Assembly: GCA_003577005.1 (NCBI GenBank)
Contig: QEUW01000177.1
Span: forward strand, 1-14,861
DNA: 14,861 nucleotides
Reading direction: 5' to 3'
DNA from: Chloroflexota bacterium
GTDB taxonomy: Bacteria > Chloroflexota > Anaerolineae > Caldilineales > Caldilineaceae
Positions 1 to 6,572 of the stretch are shown piece after piece. Under the pieces are notes generated by a model. That model saw nothing but the letters and a program-made list of their open reading frames with translations, had not been told where the DNA came from and did no database searches. Position numbers and translations under genes: made by a program. The first letter of the stretch is position 1. Each line of letters opens with the position of its first letter.

Positions 1-1226
1 ACCACGAGATCTGCCAATCCTCCAACACGGGCGAGAGACCACTTTCAGTGGCGGCCAGGTTGGCGCGCAGGCGGATGGTGGGGTGGCGCTCCGGGTCCAA
101 GAGACCGGCGAGATCGGCCCCGCTGGCGACACCGGCAAGCAGGAGTTCGCCGTCCGCATCGAGCACGTCAACCGTCAAGCTTGTGGCCGGGGGATCATCG
201 CTTTTGGCGTAGGCGATGATCCCCCACTCGGTGAAACCAGCCGGTGGGGTGATGGGCTGCGAGACCAGAACACCTTCGCCGGGGGTATTGCGCAGCACCA
301 TCGTGCGATTCTGCGGCGTGCCGCCGTTGGTGACATTGCTGCTGTGGGTAAAGTCAATGCCCTCGAAATTGTCGAACGTGTCATGCCAGGTGGTGGTCGC
401 CGCCAGCACGTAGGTGGTGAAGCGATGAATGGCCGCCACCTTGACCTGCTGTTCGGCCAACAGGCGACCGCCCAGCTCCGAGGATACGCAGGGTGCGCTG
501 GTCGGCCCCGGCGAGGGTTGTCTGGTTGTAGAAGAGGCGCAACAGCATAGGCCGTTCGACTTGCGCAATCGCGCCGGAGGCGCGCACGCTGTAGAAGCTG
601 GTGACCGGCCGATACCCGGCGGGGAGCGGGCCGGGCGGGCCATAGCTGGGCGCCACGGCAACGTAGACCTCGGTGGCAAAGGTGTCCGTATTGGCAATGG
701 TGAGGCGCAGGTTGCCATCGGCGCTGTCAATATCGAAAGGGCGTTCCAGGCTCGCCTGCACATAGGCGCGCAGGAAGGAGACATCGCTCGTCTGCAGCCC
801 GGTGGTCGTCGTGATGTTGATGCTACCCTCTTCGGAGAGCGTGGGCGAAAAGCCAACCACATTGGCGACGTAAGCCTCCACCGTGTCGGAGTAGGTCATG
901 GTCCAGCCGCCCTTGCGCCCGGTGGGGCCAATGCCCACGTTGGCAAAGACCTCACCTGGCAGTTGGCCCACCCCCCCGGCGCTGACGAGCAGGCCGCTTC
1001 CATCCTGGGACGGGACGACGTTCAGAAAGGGCGCAAAGCCGGCGCCTTGCGCAATGGCTGCTGCGGTGGGAAGAACCGGCGTCTCATGGGGTGGTGGGGT
1101 TGGGGCAGCCGGCTGGTCGGTTGTAGAATAAGCCAGTACAGCGGTAAAGCCGAGCCCTAGCCAGGCGCATATTAGCCCCAGCCAGAGGGGTAGGCGAGCG
1201 CCAACGCTTGCATACGTACGTTGCAT
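1..1226 (-). CDS. Membrane-anchored or secreted beta-rich protein, 3' partial, apparent frameshift
   Basis: I do not recognise the family. From the chosen ATG the protein opens with a basic stretch, a hydrophobic segment (about residues 11-33) and a Pro/Thr-rich linker, so it is probably exported or anchored with its bulk outside. The body is beta-rich with no catalytic motif I can name. In the first frame the protein ends at 381 after a low-complexity Gly/His-rich tail. From about 480 down to 1 the neighbouring frame is fully open and reads as ordinary protein (WHDTFDNFEGIDFTHSSNV, later SPVLEDWQISW, which looks like the end of a beta-sandwich repeat). I therefore join the two frames as one gene of at least 408 residues that continues past the left edge. 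A one-base insertion or two-base deletion near 476-490 would explain the shift, as sequencing error or true pseudogene. The start at 1226 is preferred over the upstream in-frame ATG at 1259 because GAGGA precedes it. The gene is divergent from the CHAT protease. Confidence 0.6.
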
Positions 1227-1230
1227 TCTG

Positions 1231-1235
1231 TCCTC
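1231..1235 (-). promoter_or_regulatory. Ribosome binding site deciding the start at 1226
   Basis: On the minus strand GAGGA lies 4 nt before the ATG at 1226. The longer in-frame ATG at 1259 has no such sequence and would put a hydrophilic stretch before the signal or anchor segment. Confidence 0.6.
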
Positions 1236-1291
1236 GCAGGAATGGTATAGGCTAGACAACTATCGTCGTAGAAAACGTAGGGATTGCGACC

Positions 1292-1360
1292 AGACCTCCG
1301 GGAGGTGTCCAGATTCTGGTTTCAAGGCCCGTGCTATCGCTGGACACCTCCCGGAGGTCT
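1292..1360. repeat. Perfect 21-bp inverted repeat with 27-nt loop
   Basis: The arm at 1292-1312 (begins AGACCTCCGGGAGG) is the exact reverse complement of 1340-1360. It lies in the divergent gap between the left-edge gene and the CHAT protease, just upstream of the chosen CHAT start. It could act as a terminator-like or mRNA-leader hairpin, or be a copy of a dispersed palindrome family. The palindrome at 9618-9652 also has AGACCT/AGGTCT outer ends, which suggests related elements. Confidence 0.8.
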
Positions 1361-1397
1361 TAGCGAGACGACCGCGGTTCACCCACACCTTGTATCT

Positions 1398-3686
1398 ATG
1401 CACACTCAATCTCCTATGACTAAAGCCGACCCTCATGCCCAGATCGACCAGTTCCTCGCCGCGGTGCTGTTGCGCCGGCTGGACGAATGCCGGCGTCTGC
1501 TCCAGGAGTTGGAAAGCACTGCTCAGGCAGATCGCTCGCTCCGCCCCTGGTGTCTGTACCTGCGCGGCATCCTCGCCTTCGAGGAAGCAAACGACTGGGC
1601 GGAGGCGGAGCGTCTCTTTGCATCCCTGCTGGAGCAGATCTTGCCGCCGGAGTTGCGTGGGCGCGTGCTCTATGCACTGGCCCGCGCCTATGACGCACAG
1701 GCGCGCTGGCCAGAGGCGATTGCCGCATTCGAGCAGGCGCGGGAGCACGCCGAGGCGCACGGCCAGCCGCTGGAAGCAGCGAAGGCCTGGAAACATATCA
1801 CGATCTGCTACGAAAATGGCTTTGTACATGGCGAATATGGCGTCAACGAGCTACAACGCGGCGTCGCCTGTGCCGAACGCGCTCTGACCCTAATCGAGCC
1901 GTTCATCGACGGCGCCCCGGCGGATGATGTGCTCTGGCTGGCCGGCTCCATCTGGAACGAACTGGGCAGCCTCCACATGTATCTGGGCCGGCTGGAAGAG
2001 GCGCTGGCCTGCTACCAGCGCGACCTGGCCATCTGCCGCCAGTTGGACGACTGGCATGGCGTCGGCGTCAGCCTGCTCAACAGCGGCGAGATCCACCAAA
2101 AGCTCGGCCCGGCCCACTGGGCGGGCGCCAGGGCAGCTTATGAGCAGGCGCTGGCGCTATTCCGCCGCTATGAGAACAAGACGCTCATGGCCGACGCACT
2201 CGCCGATCTGGGGCTACTGGCAGCGGAGATGGGCCAGCCTGAGCAGGCGCTGGCCCATGTTCTGGCCGCGCTTGAACTTGTCGAGAGCCTGCGTGTCGGG
2301 ATCTCATCGGAGAGCGGCCGCGCCGGCTTTTTTGCGACGATTGCCGACATCTACGCCCACGCTGTGTTGCTTGCGCTTGAGCTGGAGCAACCCGCCGTTG
2401 CCTTCGACCTGGTCGAACGGGCCCGCGCCCGCGCCTTTCTCGACATGATGGCCGCCGGTTCGTTGGAGCTGCCGCGGGCGGCCGAAGCGACGCCCGCAAC
2501 GCTGGCCGAGGTGCAGGCGGCGCTGCCCGAGGATGCGCTGCTCCTGGCCTTTTTCACCACCGGGCTGGAAGAGGCGCGTATCGGGCGGGCCGACCGCGAG
2601 CAAAATGTTCGGCGCCACCGCTTTCCGCCGGCCAGGACGCTGATCTTCGCCGTGACGCGGCAGCAGCTCCGTTTCTATGATCCACAATTTTCGCCCAACC
2701 ACCTGCAACCCAGTTCGTTGGAAAACGTGGCCGAGCGGCACTTTCTGGCGCCGCCGCTGCTGCGCCGGCTCTATGATACGCTCATTGCGCCGGTGGCCGA
2801 TCTGCTGCGCGGCCGGCGCGCGCTCTATATTGCGCCGCATGGGCCGTTCCACTATCTCCCCTTCCAGGCGCTGGTAGGCCCAGATGGTGAACCGCTGCTG
2901 CGGCCAGGCGGGCCGGCGCTGGTCTACGGCCCAAGTGCAACGATCCTGTTGCGCCCGCCGGCATCCCGGCCGGCCACGGCGTCGCACTCCTGCCTGGCGG
3001 TGGGCTATAATGGCGCTGGCCCCGGCGAATTGTTGCTGGCCGAAGCCGAGGCCGTCTGCGTAGCCCAGTTGGCCGGAGGCGAGGCCTGGACGGGCTCTGC
3101 GCCCAAGCGGTCTACGTTGGCTGCCCAGGCTGCTGACTACCGGCTGCTCCATTTCTCGTGTCATGGCCGCTTTGACCCGGCGACGCCACTGGCTTCGTCG
3201 CTCCAGATCGGGCCGGATGAGACGCTCAGCGCGGCCGAAATCATCCAGACGCTACGCCTTGACTGCGACCTGGTGATCCTCAGCGCGTGCGAAAGCGGCC
3301 TCAGCCGGGTGCGCCGCGGGGACGAACTGATCGGCCTCCTGCGCGCCCTGCGTTACGCTGGCGCCCGGCAAGTGATTTCGACCTTGTGGCGGGTGAACGA
3401 AGCAGCGACGATGCTCGTGATGGAGACATTCTACACGCTCATCATGCAGGGCGTCGATGTGGCCGAGGCGCTGATGCAGGCGCAGCTTCATCTGCGCGGG
3501 CTCACGGCACAGGAGGCGCGCCAGCGGCTTGCCCAATTTATGGCGGCGCTGGGTGACCACCCCGCAGCCAGAAGCCGGCGCTGGACCGAGGCCGCCCACC
3601 AACTTGGCGACGATACAGACCACCCATTTGCCGGCCCGCTCTTCTGGGCGCCATTTGTCCTCTTTGGCTCGATCCCCTCGCAGTAA
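1398..3686 (+). CDS. TPR-CHAT domain protein (caspase-like cysteine protease)
   Basis: A cytoplasmic protein of 762 residues with no signal peptide or membrane segment. The N-terminal half is helical with TPR-like units, clearest near residues 89-122, 186-215 and 255-285. The C-terminal CHAT domain, about 455-760, opens with LYIAPHGPFHYLPFQALVG. The predicted catalytic dyad is His589 in HFSCHG and Cys631 in ILSACESG, both intact, so an active peptidase is likely. CHAT proteases belong to the caspase/separase clan and usually cut one partner protein when a sensor domain is triggered; the substrate here is unknown. Nearest candidate partners are the anti-sigma and sigma genes facing it. The reading frame is open back to 1284, but that extension crosses the 1292-1360 hairpin, so I prefer the ATG at 1398. 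No clear ribosome binding site precedes it, and the ATG at 1416 is an alternative. Confidence 0.93.
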   Translation: MHTQSPMTKADPHAQIDQFLAAVLLRRLDECRRLLQELESTAQADRSLRPWCLYLRGILAFEEANDWAEAERLFASLLEQILPPELRGRVLYALARAYDAQARWPEAIAAFEQAREHAEAHGQPLEAAKAWKHITICYENGFVHGEYGVNELQRGVACAERALTLIEPFIDGAPADDVLWLAGSIWNELGSLHMYLGRLEEALACYQRDLAICRQLDDWHGVGVSLLNSGEIHQKLGPAHWAGARAAYEQALALFRRYENKTLMADALADLGLLAAEMGQPEQALAHVLAALELVESLRVGISSESGRAGFFATIADIYAHAVLLALELEQPAVAFDLVERARARAFLDMMAAGSLELPRAAEATPATLAEVQAALPEDALLLAFFTTGLEEARIGRADREQNVRRHRFPPARTLIFAVTRQQLRFYDPQFSPNHLQPSSLENVAERHFLAPPLLRRLYDTLIAPVADLLRGRRALYIAPHGPFHYLPFQALVGPDGEPLLRPGGPALVYGPSATILLRPPASRPATASHSCLAVGYNGAGPGELLLAEAEAVCVAQLAGGEAWTGSAPKRSTLAAQAADYRLLHFSCHGRFDPATPLASSLQIGPDETLSAAEIIQTLRLDCDLVILSACESGLSRVRRGDELIGLLRALRYAGARQVISTLWRVNEAATMLVMETFYTLIMQGVDVAEALMQAQLHLRGLTAQEARQRLAQFMAALGDHPAARSRRWTEAAHQLGDDTDHPFAGPLFWAPFVLFGSIPSQ

Positions 3687-3706
3687 CTATCCGCCGAACA
3701 GAGGTG

Positions 3707-3813
3707 AAAAGCAGGAACACAGAGAACGCAGAGGGGGCACGGAGAGCACGGAGTGATGTTTCGGTTTTCTTCATCGTTTCAATTTCCTCGCTCTCCTCTG
3801 TGTTCCTGCTTTT
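3707..3813. repeat. 18-bp inverted repeat with degenerate ACAGAG-type units, ending in T-run
   Basis: The arm AAAAGCAGGAACACAGAG at 3707-3724 is exactly complementary to 3796-3813, and a T-run closes the right arm. Just inside the left arm are degenerate 9-11 nt units of the type (A/G)RCRC(A/G)GAG up to about 3753. It begins 20 nt after the CHAT stop codon. The 71-nt spacer is long for a simple terminator. Arrays of cacagagaacacagag-like units occur between genes in several bacterial groups, so this may be a dispersed repeat that also ends transcription. Confidence 0.65.
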
Positions 3814-3826
3814 TTACTCAGCTTGG

Positions 3827-3967
3827 CAATGTTGGGTAGCACCGTAGGAAACTGTGGAGTGCGACGCACGGGCCAGAAAATGAATGGTTAGACAGGAGTG
3901 ATTGTGGCCCGTGCGTCGCACTCTGCTGCCCCTTCTACGCTATTGTGCAGTGCTACCCAATGTTGCG
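3827..3967. repeat. Large imperfect palindrome between convergent genes, MITE-like
   Basis: A nested palindrome of about 140 bp. The core is a perfect 19-bp pair, 3857-3875 with 3905-3923 (GAGTGCGACGCACGGGCCA and complement), around a 29-nt spacer. A second pair, TTGGGTAGCAC at 3832-3842 with 3950-3960, bounds the structure, and CGTAG/CTACG (3843-3847 with 3935-3939) lies between. The ends carry CAATGTTG in the same orientation. It fills the gap before the anti-sigma stop codon. It may be a small non-autonomous mobile element, a bidirectional terminator, or both. Confidence 0.65.
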
Positions 3968-3978
3968 CGACCATCCTT

Positions 3979-4686
3979 TTACTCGCTTGGGTCTACTTCG
4001 ATACTTAGCTGCGGCAGATCACCACGGGCGATGCCGGTAAATTGGACCTTGCCAAAGGCATCGGTAAACGAACGCGCCAGGGGCTCGTCGCCCCGTTTGA
4101 GCATCACTGGGATGTCGGCCAGATTGGGCCAGCCGCCGCGGCTGGGGATCTCTACCGCCACCTCGATGGCGCAACGCCCAGCGTTCTCCCCCTCAGCTCC
4201 CTCTGCCCGAATCGTAACCGTGGCGATGAGATCCCGTTCGTGTTCCTCGATGGTGAACCGGGCCAGGATCGGTGCGGCCTCGCCCGCCTTGAGCCCGCTG
4301 TAGGCCGGCGCCAGAGCAGGCGGCTGCCACAACGCCAGCAGGTCGGCGGAGAACTCGAGGATCATGCGCCCAAATTCGTCCCACCAGTAGGGTTTGTGCG
4401 TCACGCTCGACGCCCTCTGCTCCAGTGCGGCAAAGTCGAATGTTGGCAACCGTTTGGGTGTGGGCAGATTGGCTGCGTAGGCCAATGTGGTTAGCTCCAT
4501 CAGTTCGCGGTAGGCGTCGGCGCAGGCCGGGCAGCGCTCCAGATGCTGCTCGACGGCGGTAAATTCGGCGCCCACTGCCTGCTGTGTCGTCTGTGCATCG
4601 ATATAGTCGAGCAGCGCATCCTGGCAGGCGCGGCAGGTGAGCGGATCCTCCTGGGGAGACATGATGGCGTTGACAAATTCCTTCAT
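3979..4686 (-). CDS. Zinc-finger anti-sigma-like protein with C-terminal beta domain
   Basis: Predicted regulator of the sigma factor encoded just upstream, 235 residues. The N-terminal part has the zf-HC2/ZAS pattern: Cys18-x2-Cys21, then His48-x3-Cys52-x2-Cys55 (HLERCPAC), the zinc-binding signature of many anti-sigma factors. A linker (about 75-125) includes WWDEFGRMILEFSADLLALW, too polar for a confident membrane helix. Residues 140-235 look like a small beta-sandwich (LIATVTIRAEG, DAFGKVQFTGIARGDLPQLSIEVD). Most anti-sigma factors of ECF sigmas are membrane proteins; this one appears soluble with an added beta domain, which could be a signal-binding or protease-cleaved part. The ATG at 4686 has GGAG 7 nt upstream. 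It is 109 nt downstream of the sigma gene on the same strand and presumably co-transcribed. Confidence 0.8.
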   Translation of the reverse strand: MKEFVNAIMSPQEDPLTCRACQDALLDYIDAQTTQQAVGAEFTAVEQHLERCPACADAYRELMELTTLAYAANLPTPKRLPTFDFAALEQRASSVTHKPYWWDEFGRMILEFSADLLALWQPPALAPAYSGLKAGEAAPILARFTIEEHERDLIATVTIRAEGAEGENAGRCAIEVAVEIPSRGGWPNLADIPVMLKRGDEPLARSFTDAFGKVQFTGIARGDLPQLSIEVDPSE

Positions 4687-4777
4687 TGCAATGCTCCGAT
4701 TTTGCTTCCTACTGAGGATAGGACGCCGGCCCGCGCAATTCTTTCATTTGAGCGCAGGCACTTATTCAGCAGGGCCG

Positions 4778-4794
4778 TCGCCCTGGTAGGGCGA
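4778..4794 (-). other. Stem-loop between sigma and anti-sigma genes
   Basis: TCGCCCT-GGT-AGGGCGA forms a 7-bp GC-rich stem with a 3-nt loop. It begins one base past the sigma stop codon on the minus strand. No T-run follows, so it is more likely to slow transcription, protect the upstream mRNA end or set the sigma to anti-sigma ratio than to terminate. Confidence 0.5.
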
Positions 4795-4795
4795 C

Positions 4796-5632
4796 CTACT
4801 GGTAACAGGCGGCAATCTCCTGGACAAGCCGCATAAATTCCTCATCCTGGCGAAAGTGGCGCAACCCGCGCGTCACGAGCACCGATGCATTCGCCACCGA
4901 TGTCTCTAGTTTCTCGGCACACTCTTCGGCGGTGAGCCGCTGCATGTAGCGCAGCCAGGCGGCCTCTAGCTGGCGGGCGGCCCGGGGTTGGTTCTGGCGC
5001 AGCGTCTGGAAGCGCTCGAGCAGTTGTCGACGCAGCGCCGCCAACACGACGGTCTCTTCTGTGTTGGCCGGCGCTGAACCGGCCAGGTTTGCCTCAGCCG
5101 CCAGCGCACCGTGGGGGTCTTGTTCGAGGACTTCGTCGAGCGACTGCTCCTGGATGGCGCGGCGATAAGGTCGCCGTGCGATGTCACGCAGCTTTTGAAG
5201 CGCAAAATTCAAGAACTGGTCGGGTTTGCGGCAGTCGCTTGCCTTGTGAAACAGCTCCAACACCGCTTCTTGCACATCATCGGCTGTAATTGGCAGGCGC
5301 GCTTGGCCTGCGACACGGTGCAGATGGGTCCACAGCTCTTCGAAGCCGCGCTGGCGGGCTGCCGGCCCCATTGAACCGAGGCAGGCAGGGTGGAGGGCAA
5401 GGGCGCTGTAGCGTTTGATGGCGAGGTGACGAAGGAGTTCGGTGGACGCTTGATGGATGCCCGGCTGGTTCAGCAGATCTTCGACCAGTTGCGCCTCGGT
5501 GCATAGGCGCCAGTCGTAGCCGCGCAACAGGTTGCGGACAACGGCTGCGCATTCAGCGCGGTGGTCTCTCTCCAAGTCAGACACAGAGAACCCCGGTGAA
5601 ACGAAGAAGGTTGATCCGATCAGGTGCATCAT
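4796..5632 (-). CDS. ECF-like RNA polymerase sigma factor
   Basis: Predicted alternative sigma factor of 278 residues directing RNA polymerase to its own promoters. Sigma region 2 spans about 59-158 and includes ADDVQEAVLELF and LRDIARRPYRR, matching the D-x-x-Q-x-x-F and basic ends of that helix set. Region 4 spans about 203-261 with a helix-turn-helix (RLTAEECAEKL, then ANASVLVTRGLRHFR). The roughly 58-residue N-terminal extension is not recognised. The zinc-finger protein downstream is its likely antagonist. The start is uncertain. The tandem ATGs at 5632 and 5629 have AGGTG 5 nt upstream, but a perfect TATAAT overlaps the first ATG. If that promoter is used, translation must begin further in, for example at the GTG at 5584. 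The frame is open back to a TTG at 5707. Confidence 0.82.
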   Translation of the reverse strand: MMHLIGSTFFVSPGFSVSDLERDHRAECAAVVRNLLRGYDWRLCTEAQLVEDLLNQPGIHQASTELLRHLAIKRYSALALHPACLGSMGPAARQRGFEELWTHLHRVAGQARLPITADDVQEAVLELFHKASDCRKPDQFLNFALQKLRDIARRPYRRAIQEQSLDEVLEQDPHGALAAEANLAGSAPANTEETVVLAALRRQLLERFQTLRQNQPRAARQLEAAWLRYMQRLTAEECAEKLETSVANASVLVTRGLRHFRQDEEFMRLVQEIAACYQ

Positions 5633-5658
5633 TATAGCACCTGAGTGACCGGCGACAA
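5620..5658 (-). promoter_or_regulatory. Candidate promoter and operator dyad at the sigma gene start
   Basis: On the minus strand TTGTCG (5658-5653), 16 nt, then TATAAT (5636-5631) fits a housekeeping promoter with a weak -35. The -10 sits in the centre of a perfect dyad, TCAGGTGC, 9 nt, GCACCTGA (5620-5644), so a bound regulator would block polymerase. The dyad also spans the ATG-ATG start codons and, if transcribed, could fold over them. Confidence 0.45.
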
Positions 5659-5710
5659 AATCACTCCGAATTCTGGGCACCCGCACGGGCCGTACAGTCA
5701 GATCCAATCG

Positions 5711-5851
5711 CTAAGAGGCTGTTTGAAAAGGTAGACATCAACCTGGTGCGATGCACCTACAAGGTGCGTTGCACCTTTGAAGCACCCAGCGATCCAGGTG
5801 CATCGCACGCTGCGAGTGCAACGCGCCGAGCCTTTTCAAACAGGTTCTAAG
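5711..5851. mobile_element. MITE-like element 1 (141 bp)
   Basis: Terminal inverted repeats 5711-5731 and 5831-5851 match at 18 of 21 positions; the inner 13 bp (CTGTTTGAAAAGG) are perfect. CTAAG stands in direct orientation at both ends, suggesting a short target duplication (TAA or CTAAG). There is no transposase. The interior is strongly self-complementary: 5746-5758 pairs with 5796-5808 (13 bp), AAGGTGC-GTT-GCACCTT is a hairpin at 5761-5777, and GCGTTGCAC at 5766-5774 pairs with 5816-5824. End sequence and TA-rich target resemble IS5-family elements, which is recollection and not a database result. Confidence 0.65.
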
Positions 5852-5934
5852 AACCCATCCGAATCACGGTTGCGGGTCCGACAACTACACCGACGAGTAA
5901 TCGTTGTCGCAGAGTTATTCAGATAGGTTCTAAG
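5847..5934. mobile_element. MITE-like element 2 (88 bp), abutting element 1
   Basis: Ends 5847-5867 and 5914-5934 are inverted repeats matching at 17 of 21 positions (CTAAGAACCCATCCGAATCAC against CTTAGAACCTATCTGAATAAC). It shares the CTAAG at 5847-5851 with element 1 and ends in another CTAAG at 5930-5934. Its outer tip, GAACC, matches the right tip of element 1, so the same transposase group may have moved both. It has no coding capacity. The remaining sequence to 6030 holds nothing I can identify. Confidence 0.55.
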
Positions 5935-6030
5935 TGCAAGATTCGCTCCTGCTGCTGTCCTTGTTGAAGTGAACGACATACCGGCATTGCAATGACAGAA
6001 ATGACCGCCCACGGGCAAAAGAACCCCATG

Positions 6031-6037
6031 AAAGGAG
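6031..6037 (+). promoter_or_regulatory. Strong ribosome binding site deciding the start at 6046
   Basis: AAAGGAG lies 8 nt before the ATG at 6046. The in-frame ATG at 5992 lacks such a site and would add 18 hydrophilic residues before the signal peptide. Confidence 0.75.
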
Positions 6038-6045
6038 CATTAACA

Positions 6046-6570
6046 ATGACTCGCAAGATGATCCGCACACCCATGATCCTGGCCCTGCTCGCTGCTCTGC
6101 TGCTTGCTGCGTTCGGCCTGCCGCAACCGGTGGCGGCGCAGAATGGCGCTCCCGTCTTCTTTGCAGCCGACCGGATTCTTAGCTATGAACAGGTGCGCGG
6201 CGGCAACCCCCAGTGGACGCAGAACAGCGCCCGCCGCTTCATGAGCGCCATCTGGCAGTTCAACGCCGACGGCACCTTCTATTTTGCACCCACATATGAT
6301 GTTCGTAGCGACCTCTACCCCATGATGGGGCGCTATCAGGTGCAAGGCAGCCAGGTCATCTTCAGCGCAGCAAGCTCTGCTCAGATCGGCTATACAGGCC
6401 TGGCCACCGCCATGATCGACGGTGTCATCGATTTCAGCCAGGATACACCTGTCGTCACGATGAGTTGGATCAACACCTCTGGCTCGGCTGCGGTGATCAG
6501 AGGCATCCCCTTTTCGGGGGGAAGCACGACCAGCTATCAGATTCAGGCTACGTTGGCAACTGTCCAGTAA
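6046..6570 (+). CDS. Small secreted protein of unknown function, lipocalin-like fold possible
   Basis: A 174-residue precursor. Residues 1-31 form a classical signal peptide: basic start MTRKMIRT, hydrophobic core ILALLAALLLAAFGL, and a likely cleavage after PQPVAA. The mature part of about 143 residues has no cysteine and looks all-beta: WQFNADGTFYF, MMGRYQVQGSQVIFSA, GVIDFSQDTPVVTMSWI. The order of W-x-F-x-x-DGTF, then G-x-Y-x-V-x-G, then an IDF strand recalls small lipocalin-like barrels, but I cannot assign a family. It precedes the secreted metalloprotease by 132 nt on the same strand and might share its export or regulation. Hairpins at 6573-6619 follow at once, so co-transcription is uncertain. 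Confidence 0.85.
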   Translation: MTRKMIRTPMILALLAALLLAAFGLPQPVAAQNGAPVFFAADRILSYEQVRGGNPQWTQNSARRFMSAIWQFNADGTFYFAPTYDVRSDLYPMMGRYQVQGSQVIFSAASSAQIGYTGLATAMIDGVIDFSQDTPVVTMSWINTSGSAAVIRGIPFSGGSTTSYQIQATLATVQ

Positions 6571-6572
6571 GT

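Noticed and set aside
429..1160. Plus-strand open frame of 243 codons (and one of 155 codons at 83-550)
   Set aside because: Both are antisense to the left-edge gene, which has a signal or anchor segment and a ribosome binding site. The products look like low-complexity shadow translations.
2304..3164. Minus-strand open frame of 286 codons inside the CHAT gene
   Set aside because: Antisense to a gene with clear TPR and CHAT motifs; composition is Arg/Gln/Gly-rich without domains.
1398..5632. A type III-E CRISPR locus
   Set aside because: Only the TPR-CHAT, anti-sigma and sigma parts have analogues here; there is no gRAMP effector, no Csx31-like gene I can recognise and no repeat-spacer array.
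5708..6030. tRNA or structured RNA gene in the highly self-complementary region
   Set aside because: No tRNA T-loop or CCA end is present; the pairing is explained by terminal and internal inverted repeats of small mobile elements.
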